Of a stretch of 48,519 nt of DNA, positions 35,723 to 44,235 are shown in pieces. The position numbers and the translations under genes were made by a program. The stretch's first letter is position 1. The number at the start of each line of letters is the position of its first letter. The notes beneath the pieces are model-generated. The model saw only the letters and a list, made by a program, of their open reading frames with translations, did not search any database and was not told where the DNA came from. Source of the DNA: an uncultured Bulleidia sp. (GTDB lineage Bacteria; Bacillota_I; Bacilli_A; Erysipelotrichales; Erysipelotrichaceae); the NCBI GenBank assembly GCA_934754415.1, contig CAKVIS010000010.1:1-48519 (forward strand). Direction: 5' to 3'.

Positions 35723-36487
35723 GTGAATCTCGATGAACAAAAAGCATTGTCTTTATTTCAGCAATATGTATCAAATTATAACCCGCAGGATGGACAGGTA
35801 CATTTAAAGATTTATCATACTTTTCAGGTGCAGAAACTTGCAAGACAAGTTGCCATAGCTTTACATCTTTCTGAGGAGGATGTGGAACTGGCAAGTATTA
35901 TCGGGTTATTTCATGATATTGGCAGGTTTGAACAGATCAGAAGATACCATGATTTCAGAGATAATCTGACAGTAGACCATGCTCATCTGGGTGTGGAGGA
36001 ACTGCAAAAGGGATTGTTAGTACAATGCGTGTATTCTGAGAAGTTACAGGATATTGTGCTTACAGCAGTAGAACAGCACAATAAATATAGGATTGATCCT
36101 GCTGTAAAAGATGAAAGAACTTTATTGCATTGCAGGATTATCAGAGATGCGGATAAGATGGACATCTTCAGAGTCAGAGCGCGTGATACACTGGAAAATC
36201 TTGCCTATTTCTCACAGCAGGAACTGGAAGATTCTGATGTATCAGAAGACATTCTGAATACCTGTTTACAACATAAAACGATTTTAAGAACGAAAGTAAA
36301 AACCCCTGCAGACAGCTGGATAGCAGGTGCCGCGTTAGTCTTTGACATTAACTTCAAAGAGTCACTGCATATCTTAAAAGATACAGGCTATGTGGAAGGC
36401 ATGTTACATAGATTTACGTTTCATAAAGAAAAAACACGAGAAGCCTTTGAAGTCATAGAAAAGGAATTACTGGAATATATGCAGTAA
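35723..36487 (+). CDS. HD-domain phosphohydrolase-like protein
   Basis: A 254-residue protein with HD-domain metal motifs: H in YHTFQVQKLA, HDIGRFEQ (about 76-83), DHAHLG and a later Asp in RDADKMD. Such proteins hydrolyse nucleotides or phosphodiesters, but the substrate is not readable. GTG 35723 is chosen because AGAGGG (35709-35714) spaces it correctly; GTG 35714 would overlap that site. It sits between smpB and ssrA. Confidence 0.85.
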   Translation: MNLDEQKALSLFQQYVSNYNPQDGQVHLKIYHTFQVQKLARQVAIALHLSEEDVELASIIGLFHDIGRFEQIRRYHDFRDNLTVDHAHLGVEELQKGLLVQCVYSEKLQDIVLTAVEQHNKYRIDPAVKDERTLLHCRIIRDADKMDIFRVRARDTLENLAYFSQQELEDSDVSEDILNTCLQHKTILRTKVKTPADSWIAGAALVFDINFKESLHILKDTGYVEGMLHRFTFHKEKTREAFEVIEKELLEYMQ

Positions 36488-36490
36488 ATA

Positions 36491-36499
36491 TGCTATATT
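36491..36499 (+). promoter_or_regulatory. Candidate ssrA promoter (extended -10)
   Basis: TGC-TATATT (36491-36499) lies about 20 bases before the mature tmRNA 5' end, consistent with a short RNase P-removed leader. No good -35 is seen. Confidence 0.5.
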
Positions 36500-36519
36500 C
36501 TCCATGCGTAACGAAACAA

Positions 36520-36874
36520 GGGGCTGTAATGGTTTCGACAGGTCTTATGCTTGATTTCTGTGCAGTGGAGTGATGACCTAATCATCAAAACTAAATTAAA
36601 CGCTAACAACAATAGTTACGCATTCGCTGCCTAAGTTACGCTACGAGCGTTTGCAGCGCCCACTCCTATCTTTCTTCATTTGATAGTCAGTGTGTAAATA
36701 AATGAATACGGAGAGGTAAAGTCTGTGAATCCAATCCCGACAACTGATACAGGCACCTGTAACAGATGGTGAGCTCGCAGACATGTCTGTTACAGTAATC
36801 AATCTGCTTGCTAAACTGTAGAATCGGAAATGTGGGGCAATTCTTGGACACGGGTTCAATTCCCGTCAGCTCCA
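36520..36874 (+). ncRNA. ssrA: Transfer-messenger RNA (one-piece)
   Basis: The 5' end GGGGCTG pairs with CAGCTCC (36867-36873). The third pair is G-U, the alanine identity element. The conserved 5' sequence TAATGGTTTCGACAGG and the T-arm ACGGGTTCAATTCCCGT are present. The tag reading frame is 36602-36634 and encodes ANNNSYAFAA followed by TAA (AANNNSYAFAA including the charged alanine). The discriminator A is at 36874; CCA is not encoded. It rescues stalled ribosomes with SmpB. Confidence 0.97.
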
Positions 36875-36883
36875 TGCAAAAAA

Positions 36884-36905
36884 CCTTGGAAACAAGGCTT
36901 TTTTT
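36884..36905 (+). terminator. Terminator of ssrA
   Basis: CCTTG, GAAA loop, CAAGG (36884-36897), flanked by A- and T-runs (T 36899-36905). Confidence 0.85.
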
Positions 36906-36985
36906 GTATCTGAAAGGTAACTGAGCAAAATTAAAACACTAAAAATTCAGAAAAGAAGTACAATAAGAAAAACAGGAGAAATACA

Positions 36986-37873
36986 ATGACACAATTAGTT
37001 TTACTGGGGACAGGAACCCCTAATGCATGTCCTGAAAACAGCGGACCAGCAACTGCTGTAGTGGTAGATGGCAAAGCCTATATTTTTGATTTTGGGCCTG
37101 GTGTGGTCAGACAATGTTCTAAAGCATATTTTAAAGGTATTCATGCCTTACATCCTAAAAATCTGGATACAGCTTTCTGTACGCATCTGCATACAGACCA
37201 TACAGCAGGACTGCCGGATTTGTTATTTACACCATGGGTACTGGAAAGAGAAAATCCATTAAGACTTATTGGGTCTGAAGGGTTACAGCATATGGCTGAG
37301 TATATTACAAAGGCCTATGCGGCAGATCTGGATATGCGATTAAACGGCTATGAACCTGCGAATCTTACAGGATATAAAACAATTGTGAAAGAACTGAAAC
37401 CTGGTGAAAAAGACTATGGTGTAGTATACGCGGATGAACATATACAGGTGGAAGCTTTTAGTGTAGATCATGGAAGACTGCAGTCTCTGGGATATAAGTG
37501 CATTACAAAAGATAAAACAATTGTCATCAGTGGAGATACAAGACCATCACCAGTACTTGTTGAAAAAGCAAAAGGTGCGGATATCTTATTGCATGAAGTA
37601 GAATATACAAAAGGTTTGCAGGCAAGAACTCCTCAGTGGCAACAATATCATCGTAATGTGCATACCCTCAGTACAGATCTTGCTGCCATAGCCACAGAAG
37701 CAAAACCTAAGCTTGTTGTAACCTATCATCGTATTTACCATATGGATATATTCAGTACAGAACTGGATGTACAAAAGGAAATGATAAAACGTAATGAAGC
37801 TATTTTGCAGGAAATTAAAGATGCCGGTTATGAAGGGAAAGTAGTAAACGGACAGGATCTGGATGTATTCTGA
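36986..37873 (+). CDS. RNase Z/arylsulfatase-like MBL-fold hydrolase
   Basis: A 295-residue MBL-fold protein beginning MTQLVLLGTGTPNACPENSG, with HLHTDH (His67, His69, Asp71, His72), ISGDTRPS and a final YHRIYHMD histidine. The LLGTGTP start and spacing resemble the RNase Z/ElaC and AtsA-like branch. It lacks an evident tRNA-binding exosite insert, so a small-molecule or ester substrate is as likely as tRNA. CAGGAGAA precedes the ATG. It converges on the next gene. Confidence 0.8.
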   Translation: MTQLVLLGTGTPNACPENSGPATAVVVDGKAYIFDFGPGVVRQCSKAYFKGIHALHPKNLDTAFCTHLHTDHTAGLPDLLFTPWVLERENPLRLIGSEGLQHMAEYITKAYAADLDMRLNGYEPANLTGYKTIVKELKPGEKDYGVVYADEHIQVEAFSVDHGRLQSLGYKCITKDKTIVISGDTRPSPVLVEKAKGADILLHEVEYTKGLQARTPQWQQYHRNVHTLSTDLAAIATEAKPKLVVTYHRIYHMDIFSTELDVQKEMIKRNEAILQEIKDAGYEGKVVNGQDLDVF

Positions 37874-37877
37874 AAAT

Positions 37878-37929
37878 AAAGAAGGTAAGTGAAGTGAACC
37901 AGAGGTTCGCTTTCATTTACCTTCTTTTT
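37878..37929. terminator. Bidirectional terminator between convergent genes
   Basis: An imperfect hairpin of about 20 bp (37880-37900 with 37904-37925) carries a T-run on the + side and an A-run on the left, so it can stop transcription from both directions. The stop codon of the minus-strand gene lies in its right arm. Confidence 0.8.
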
Positions 37930-38819
37930 GTTAATCTTGACCGCAGTTCTTTGAAGAATTCCGGATGTACATGGTCTTCCATGTTCGGGAATGCATTCAT
38001 CAGACGTCTGATCATGTAGTACTGTTTCTTTTCTGCAACCGCCAGTTTGATAGCTTCAGTTCTTTCTCTGACTTCTTTTCTTGTGGCGGCTAATTCCTCC
38101 TGCATAGCCTGCAGATTATCCTTTGTGGTATCCACAATGGTTTCTTTAAGAATTTCTTTCTTCACCTGTGCATTTTCTGCATGTGAAACAGCAGTTAATC
38201 CTGCATCACCTAAAGCAATAGATAAGGAGTCCGATAACATTCTCATTCTGTCACTTGCCACATCAATTTCTTTCAGCTTCTTGTTGAGACCGATGAGTGC
38301 AGATGCTGTAAGAATGAAATCCGTGAGATAGATAGTGTAAATCAGTGCCAGGATACACCATCCTGCAGTTGTATTATACAGGGGCAGATGAACAAAAGAA
38401 TGTGTCAGCGGGTGCAGTAATCTTACTACCAGTACTACGCCCACTCCCCAGATAACAGAGAACGGCAAACAGATATAGCCATGCAGATTAAAAGGGACAT
38501 GGGAATAATCCCACCATCTTGTATGGAAACAGACATCCAGCAACCATCCTGCAATCAGCTCTATCAGAGAACAGAATATAAATCCAAGTAAGAATAAGGA
38601 GAGGTAGGATTGCTCACTGCCTGCTGGTAAGATACCAAGTAATGCAAGAATGGTAATCATTCCAAACCCGTAAACAGGACATACAGGACCGTTTAAGAAG
38701 CCTCTGTTGACAATAATGTGGAATCTTACGGCATGAAAGACAACTTCCGTACACCATCCAAGAAAAGAATAGACAACGAAATATAATGCTATTTCGTAAT
38801 ACGTTAATCCAAAAATCAT
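37917..38819 (-). CDS. CmpB-type (DUF1113/PF06541) putative ABC permease-like membrane protein
   Basis: A 300-residue minus-strand protein: about five membrane segments in residues 1-185 with the family pattern FLGWCTEVVFHAV, GFLNGPVCPVYGFG and RWWDYS, then a cytoplasmic coiled coil (about 190-270) rich in Glu/Lys. The family is labelled a putative ABC permease, but no ATPase or binding protein is nearby, so transport is unproven. It is the only minus-strand gene in the window. Confidence 0.82.
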   Translation of the reverse strand: MIFGLTYYEIALYFVVYSFLGWCTEVVFHAVRFHIIVNRGFLNGPVCPVYGFGMITILALLGILPAGSEQSYLSLFLLGFIFCSLIELIAGWLLDVCFHTRWWDYSHVPFNLHGYICLPFSVIWGVGVVLVVRLLHPLTHSFVHLPLYNTTAGWCILALIYTIYLTDFILTASALIGLNKKLKEIDVASDRMRMLSDSLSIALGDAGLTAVSHAENAQVKKEILKETIVDTTKDNLQAMQEELAATRKEVRERTEAIKLAVAEKKQYYMIRRLMNAFPNMEDHVHPEFFKELRSRLTKRR

Positions 38820-38893
38820 AATACTGCTTTTTACTCCTGAACAGATACTATTGTAAGGACAGGCGGGTTATAAAGCAAGGAACTTGACGGCTA

Positions 38894-38902
38894 TGCTACA
38901 AT
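38894..38902 (+). promoter_or_regulatory. Candidate extended -10 promoter of the lysozyme-fusion gene
   Basis: TGC-TACAAT (38894-38902). A TTGACG at 38884-38889 is only 7 bp away, so it cannot serve as the -35. Confidence 0.4.
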
Positions 38903-38945
38903 GATATGTGCAGATGTATAAAAATAACGAAAGAGAGGTGTAGAG

Positions 38946-40532
38946 ATGAGTGAAAGTGCTATTTCATTAAATATTAATGCCATGAGTATGGATGAATTAG
39001 CTCAGGGTATTCAGGATGGTAACAGAGAATGTATCATGCGTATGTATGATTTGTTACATGATGACCTTCTCGCTATTGTCAGAAAAACTATCAGTTCTGT
39101 CAGACAGTCTGAATATATTGTTCGCAAATCCTTTGCCGAAGTTGTCAAAAACTGTGAACATATTGATCCGGATTTCTTTGAATTAAGTCTGATTCAGGTT
39201 TTGACAGAGAATGCACATAAAGAAGATATTCAGAACACTTATAAAATGAGAGCAGTACGCAGCCATATTCAGGCTACCAGTACTGTAGATGCTATAAGAC
39301 AAAGAGCCGTACCTGCAAAATTAAGTGCTACAGGGTCTGTAACTCTGGTCAATGACTATGCAGATGCTCTGGATACTGCTGAAGCAGTCAAAGAGAAAAG
39401 AAGCTTATCTGATACCTTAAGTATGCCGGTGATTGCTACAGGGGTAGCTGCCATGGCTGCTACAGGCGGTGCAGTTGTGTATCATAATGATCAGGTACAG
39501 AAGAAGGAACTGTCTTATACGCAGCTGATGAACTCCTTGAACATGGATTTTCTGGAAGATGAAGAAGGCAATGAAGTCAGTGAGTTCGAATATGCAGGCA
39601 TCAATGCTACAAAAGCTATTTCCGATCTTGTGATTACACATTCCGGAAATCTGAGTACCAGTACTAAAGTGATTGATCTTAACAGAGTGGGAGATAACCT
39701 TGTTACTTACTCTTTAAGTGCTACAGATAAATATAACCAGACTGCAAGAATGCAGGCTGTCAGAAAGTATATTGTGAAAGATACACAGGCTCCTGCTATT
39801 ACGATGAATGTGGACTCTGTATCCATTACAGAAGGAGACAGTTTTGACCCGTTAAGTGTGATTGCAAGTGTATCTGATGTTGTGGATGGAGATTTACAAA
39901 GAGTAGATACAGCACCACAGCTTCTGGAAAATGATGCACTTGGAAGACTGTATGCACAGGGATGGTATCAGGTATTCAGTGATGTAGATACCAATACACC
40001 TGGTGAATATACAGTGACTGTCCATGCTGTGGATAATCATGGCCTTGCCAGTGATACAAGTATTCCTGTCACAGTTACAAAAAAGAAAGTACTTGTAAGT
40101 AATGTTTCCATAACAGGCAGTGTACCTGTCAATACTGGTGAAAATGCCAACATTATCTATACCTATCTCACAACAGAAGCCGGATTTACCAAGGCTGCTG
40201 CAGCTGCAGTACTTGCCAATATTCAGATTGAATGTACTTTCAATCCTGCTGCAGGTTCCTCTTATTATGGTTTATGCCAGTGGGGTGGTGGAAGACTGAG
40301 TAATCTGTTCGCATTCTGTGCACAGAACGGATATGCCTCAGACAGTGTAGATGGTCAGATTCGATTCATGGTTGCAGAAATGGGCGGCGGTATGATTGCT
40401 CAGATGAACTCTGTCAGTGACAGTGCTGAAGGGGCAGCAGAAGCCGGTGTGTATTTCAGACAGAACTATGAAAGATCTGCAGGTCTGAACAATGTGGCAA
40501 ATATTGCTGCAAGTTTCTATAATTCTTTATAG
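38946..40532 (+). CDS. Membrane-anchored phage-tail-type lysozyme with sigma-region-2-like cytoplasmic head
   Basis: A 528-residue protein in four parts. Residues about 10-90 are helical and resemble ECF sigma region 2 (ELAQGIQDGNRECIMRMYDL, then SEYIVRKSFAEVVKN), but the acidic core-binding motif is altered and no region 4 follows. A single membrane helix spans about 157-178 with no signal peptide, so the head is cytoplasmic. Outside are beta-rich regions, including a cadherin/HYR-like Ig domain (about 290-380), and a C-terminal phage-tail lysozyme domain (about 398-525) with candidate catalytic Glu429 in NIQIECTFNP and YGLCQWGGGR. The lysozyme call is fairly firm; the sigma resemblance is by eye only. 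GAGAGGTG precedes the ATG. Confidence 0.75.
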   Translation: MSESAISLNINAMSMDELAQGIQDGNRECIMRMYDLLHDDLLAIVRKTISSVRQSEYIVRKSFAEVVKNCEHIDPDFFELSLIQVLTENAHKEDIQNTYKMRAVRSHIQATSTVDAIRQRAVPAKLSATGSVTLVNDYADALDTAEAVKEKRSLSDTLSMPVIATGVAAMAATGGAVVYHNDQVQKKELSYTQLMNSLNMDFLEDEEGNEVSEFEYAGINATKAISDLVITHSGNLSTSTKVIDLNRVGDNLVTYSLSATDKYNQTARMQAVRKYIVKDTQAPAITMNVDSVSITEGDSFDPLSVIASVSDVVDGDLQRVDTAPQLLENDALGRLYAQGWYQVFSDVDTNTPGEYTVTVHAVDNHGLASDTSIPVTVTKKKVLVSNVSITGSVPVNTGENANIIYTYLTTEAGFTKAAAAAVLANIQIECTFNPAAGSSYYGLCQWGGGRLSNLFAFCAQNGYASDSVDGQIRFMVAEMGGGMIAQMNSVSDSAEGAAEAGVYFRQNYERSAGLNNVANIAASFYNSL

Positions 40533-40544
40533 TATGTATACCTG

Positions 40545-40570
40545 AAGGTGCCATGCTGGTGCCTTTTTTT
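40545..40570 (+). terminator. Terminator after the lysozyme-fusion gene
   Basis: A 9-bp stem with two wobbles (40545-40553 with 40557-40565) is followed by a T-run to 40570. Confidence 0.8.
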
Positions 40571-40571
40571 G

Positions 40572-40641
40572 TGCACTGATAGTGCATATTCTGAAAGCAA
40601 CAGGCATAAAGATTGCACTTGGTTGCAGGAATAGGTAGAAT
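40572..40641 (+). promoter_or_regulatory. Operator-like palindrome and promoter of ABC exporter 1
   Basis: TGCACT-GAT-AGTGCA (40572-40586) is a perfect 6+6 palindrome. TTGCAC (40613-40618), 17 bp, TAGAAT (40636-40641) is a candidate promoter. The palindrome lies upstream of it. Confidence 0.45.
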
Positions 40642-40669
40642 TGTAAACAAAAAGAAGGGGAGGAACATT

Positions 40670-42433
40670 ATGCATAAACAATATTCCACAAAAGAACTGA
40701 TTCATAGATTTATGCCATATCTGATGAAGTACAGAAAGTTACTGGGGATGGATCTGTTCTGTGCTTCCTTAACGACTCTATGTGATGTGGTATTACCAAG
40801 AATTATGTCCACTCTTACAAATACTGCCATGTACGAACCTGCCATGTTAACCATGGACTTGATTACCAGACTGGCAGTACTGTACATTGCTTTAAGAGTT
40901 ATTGATGCCTGTGCGTATTTCTTTATGTGCTCTCAGGGACATATTATGGGTGTGTATATTGAAACAGATATGAGAAGAGATGCCTTTGCTCATCTGGAAA
41001 ATCTTAGTGATTCCTATTATGCCAACAATAAAATAGGACAGGTAATGGGAAGAATTACAAGTGACCTGTTTGATGTGACGGAATTTGCACATCACTGTCC
41101 GGAAGAATTCTTTATTGCTGCATTAAAGATTGTGATTTCTTTTACCATCCTGAGTTTTACTTCCATTCCATTAACAATTCTTATTTTTGCCTGTGTTCCG
41201 TTTATGCTGGTAGTTTCCATCAAGCTGAATCATGCCTTCCGTTCTTCTACCAAAGAACAGCGTGTGCAGATTGGTGAACTCAATGCACAGGTGGAAGATT
41301 CCTTATTAGGACAAAAAGTAGTAAAAGCTTTTACTGCAGAAAAAGCAGAACTGGAAAAATTTGAAAAAGGTAACCAGAAATTCAAGGAAATCAAGAAATC
41401 CAGATATTATGCCATGGCAAGATTTAATACTTCTACACGTTTATTTGATGGTCTGATGTATTCTGTGACGATTATTGCCGGTGGTATCTTCCTGGTAAAG
41501 GGATGGATTAATCCAGGTGATCTTGTAATGTATATTCTTTATGTCACCACACTGATTGCGACTATCAGAAGAATTGTAGAGTTTGCAGAACAGTTCCAGA
41601 TGGGTATTACGGGTATTGAACGTTTCTTTGAAATCATGGATACCAAAGAAGATATTGTGGATAAAAAAGACGCAAAACCTCTTGAAATCAAAGGGGGAGA
41701 AATCAGTTTTCATGATGTGACTTTTGAATATCCGGATGATCATAATCGTGTACTGCATCATTTATCCTTAACGATTCATAAAGGTGAAAATATTGCCCTT
41801 GTCGGAGAAAGTGGCGGTGGTAAAACTACCTTATCCTCTTTGATTCCAAGATTCTATGATGTGACTGAGGGGAGTGTCTGTGTAGATGGTCAGGATGTAA
41901 GAGACGTTACTCTTCAAAGTTTAAGAAAACAGATAGGTATTGTACAACAGGATGTATATTTATTCTCCGGTACAGTTATTGACAATATTGCCTATGGTAA
42001 GCCAGGAGCTACAAAAGAAGAAATCATTCATGCGGCAAAACTTGCAGGTGCCGATGAATTTATTCAGCAGTTACCAAACGGTTACGATTCCTATGTAGGA
42101 GAAAGAGGTGTCAAACTGTCTGGCGGGCAGAAACAGAGAATTTCCATTGCACGGGTATTCCTGAAGAATCCTCCTATCTTATTGCTGGATGAAGCTACCA
42201 GTGCTCTGGATAATGAAAGTGAATTACTTATCGAACAGTCTTTGAAGGATCTTTCTGTAGGAAGAACTACTTTAACCATCGCTCATAGATTAACAACTAT
42301 TCGTCATGCGGACAGAATTATTGTGCTTGGTAAACATGGTATTGAAGAAGAAGGTAATCACGAACAGCTTTTAGCAAATGAAGGTATCTACTACAGACTG
42401 TGGAATGGTATTGGTACAGCAGCCAACCAGTAA
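40670..42433 (+). CDS. ABC exporter half-transporter (type IV, complete ATP site)
   Basis: A 587-residue fusion of a six-helix membrane domain (about 15-320) and an ATPase domain with Walker A GESGGGKTT, signature LSGGQKQRISIAR, Walker B LLLDEATSALD and H-loop IAHRLTTI. All consensus residues are present, so it can work as a homodimer. Likely exports lipid, peptide or drug; the substrate is unknown. ATG 40670 is chosen for GGGGAGGA at 40657-40664; the upstream frame lacks one. A terminator separates it from the next transporter genes. Confidence 0.93.
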   Translation: MHKQYSTKELIHRFMPYLMKYRKLLGMDLFCASLTTLCDVVLPRIMSTLTNTAMYEPAMLTMDLITRLAVLYIALRVIDACAYFFMCSQGHIMGVYIETDMRRDAFAHLENLSDSYYANNKIGQVMGRITSDLFDVTEFAHHCPEEFFIAALKIVISFTILSFTSIPLTILIFACVPFMLVVSIKLNHAFRSSTKEQRVQIGELNAQVEDSLLGQKVVKAFTAEKAELEKFEKGNQKFKEIKKSRYYAMARFNTSTRLFDGLMYSVTIIAGGIFLVKGWINPGDLVMYILYVTTLIATIRRIVEFAEQFQMGITGIERFFEIMDTKEDIVDKKDAKPLEIKGGEISFHDVTFEYPDDHNRVLHHLSLTIHKGENIALVGESGGGKTTLSSLIPRFYDVTEGSVCVDGQDVRDVTLQSLRKQIGIVQQDVYLFSGTVIDNIAYGKPGATKEEIIHAAKLAGADEFIQQLPNGYDSYVGERGVKLSGGQKQRISIARVFLKNPPILLLDEATSALDNESELLIEQSLKDLSVGRTTLTIAHRLTTIRHADRIIVLGKHGIEEEGNHEQLLANEGIYYRLWNGIGTAANQ

Positions 42434-42435
42434 TG

Positions 42436-42461
42436 AAGCACACAAGACTGTGTGCTTTTTT
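42436..42461 (+). terminator. Terminator of ABC exporter 1
   Basis: A perfect 9-bp stem (42436-42444 with 42449-42457) and a T-run 42456-42461. Confidence 0.9.
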
Positions 42462-42498
42462 GCCTGCTTGAGTTACAATACGTGAACAAGAGGGATGT

Positions 42499-44235
42499 AT
42501 GAAAAAATTAGGGATATATTTAAAAGACTATACAAAAGAATCTGTTCTGGCTCCGTTATTTAAATTACTCGAAGCCTTATTTGATCTGTTTGTGCCGGTG
42601 GTGATTGCAAGAATCATCAATGAAGGCATTACATTACACAATACAGACGTTCTGTATCAGCAGTTTGCATTGTTAACAGGGCTTGCACTGACGGGGCTGT
42701 TGTGCAGTATTGTGGCACAGTATTTTGCGGCCAAAGCCTCTGTGGGATTTACTACAAAATTACGACAGGCATTGTTTGACCATATTCAGAGTTTTTCCTA
42801 TGCGGAAATGGATAAGGTGGGCGTAGATACTCTGATTACAAGATTAACTTCTGATGCCAACCAGGTACAGAATGGTCTGAATCTTGCATTACGTCTGTTG
42901 CTCAGAAGTCCGTTTATTGTCTTTGGTTCCATGATTATGGCATTCACCATCAATGTGAAAGCTGCTGTTATTTTTGCGGTTGTCATTCCATTATTGTGCC
43001 TTGTGGTTTTTGCTATCATGCTTATCAGTATTCCTTTATTTAAAAAAGTACAGAAGGAACTGGACAGCCTGCTGACAATCACAAGAGAAAATCTGACAGG
43101 TATGCGTGTCATACGTGCTTTCAGACTGGAACAGCAGGAAGTGAAAGAATTTGATGAGCAAAACGAAGCTCTTACAAAACAGAATGAACTGGTAGGAAGA
43201 TTGTCTGCCTGTATGAATCCTGCAACGTATGTACTGATCAACCTTGCGACTGTAGTATTAATCTATGTCGGTGCCTTACAGGTAAGTTACGGTACCATGT
43301 TACAGGGAGATGTTGTGGCGTTATATAACTACATGGCTCAGATTGTAGTGGAACTGATTAAGATGGCATCTTTGATCATTACCATTGATAAAAGTATTGC
43401 ATGTGCAGAAAGAATACAATCTGTACTGGATATAGAACCATGTATTACGTATCCCGCAACAACAGCAGAAGAAAAAGAAGATACATATGCCATCTGTTTT
43501 GATCATGTGCGTTTTGCCTATGCAGGAAGTAAAGAAGACAGTCTTGAAGATATCTCTTTTGCCATAGAAGAAGGAAAGACCCTTGGAATTATCGGCCCTA
43601 CGGGTTGTGGAAAAAGTACATGTGTGGAACTGATTCCGAGATTTTATGATGTGACGCAGGGTAAGGTGACGGTTCTTGGAAAGAATGTGAAAAACTATTC
43701 GCAGAAAGATCTTATGGAGCTGATTGGTTCCGTTCCTCAAAAAGCAGTGGTATTTCAGGGGACAATTCGTGATAATCTGAAACTTGGAAATGAACAGGCA
43801 ACGGATGAAGATTTATGGAAAGCTCTTCAAATCGCACAGGCCAAAACAGTTGTGGAAGAAAAAGAAGGGCAGCTGGATTATGTGATAGAACAGGGTGGCA
43901 AGAATCTTTCAGGAGGTCAGAAGCAACGTCTTACCATTGCAAGAGCACTAGTAAAAGATCCTCGTATTCTGATTCTGGATGACAGTGCCAGTGCACTGGA
44001 CTTTGCCACAGATGCCGCTTTACGAAAAGCTTTGCACAGTCTGAAGAAAACCACAGTACTTGTATCACAGAGAATCTCTACAATACGCAGTGCAGATCTG
44101 ATTGTGGTACTGGAAGATGGCAAGTTAAAGGGGAAGGGCACGCATGAAGAACTGATGCAATCCTGCCCTACCTATCAGGATATTTACTATTCTCAGTATC
44201 CTGAAGAAAAAAAGGAGGTGAGTGCACATGCATAG
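42499..44235 (+). CDS. Heterodimeric ABC exporter subunit A (degenerate Walker B/H-loop)
   Basis: A 578-residue half-transporter with Walker A GPTGCGKST and an intact signature LSGGQKQRLTIAR, but the catalytic Glu after Walker B is Asp495 (ILILDDSASALD) and the H-loop His is Gln524 (VSQRIST). This is the pattern of the inactive-site subunit in asymmetric exporters such as TM287/288 and LmrCD. It overlaps the next gene by 8 bases. The start has AGAGGG a short 4-5 bases before ATG; a TACAAT -10 (42474-42479) is a possible promoter. Confidence 0.92.
   Translation: MKKLGIYLKDYTKESVLAPLFKLLEALFDLFVPVVIARIINEGITLHNTDVLYQQFALLTGLALTGLLCSIVAQYFAAKASVGFTTKLRQALFDHIQSFSYAEMDKVGVDTLITRLTSDANQVQNGLNLALRLLLRSPFIVFGSMIMAFTINVKAAVIFAVVIPLLCLVVFAIMLISIPLFKKVQKELDSLLTITRENLTGMRVIRAFRLEQQEVKEFDEQNEALTKQNELVGRLSACMNPATYVLINLATVVLIYVGALQVSYGTMLQGDVVALYNYMAQIVVELIKMASLIITIDKSIACAERIQSVLDIEPCITYPATTAEEKEDTYAICFDHVRFAYAGSKEDSLEDISFAIEEGKTLGIIGPTGCGKSTCVELIPRFYDVTQGKVTVLGKNVKNYSQKDLMELIGSVPQKAVVFQGTIRDNLKLGNEQATDEDLWKALQIAQAKTVVEEKEGQLDYVIEQGGKNLSGGQKQRLTIARALVKDPRILILDDSASALDFATDAALRKALHSLKKTTVLVSQRISTIRSADLIVVLEDGKLKGKGTHEELMQSCPTYQDIYYSQYPEEKKEVSAHA

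Noticed and set aside
36641..36875. Two minus-strand open frames inside ssrA
   Set aside because: They fall in the tmRNA gene, whose ends and tag are unambiguous.
38884..38889. TTGACG as a -35 for the lysozyme-fusion gene
   Set aside because: It is only 7 bp from the -10; the spacing is not functional.
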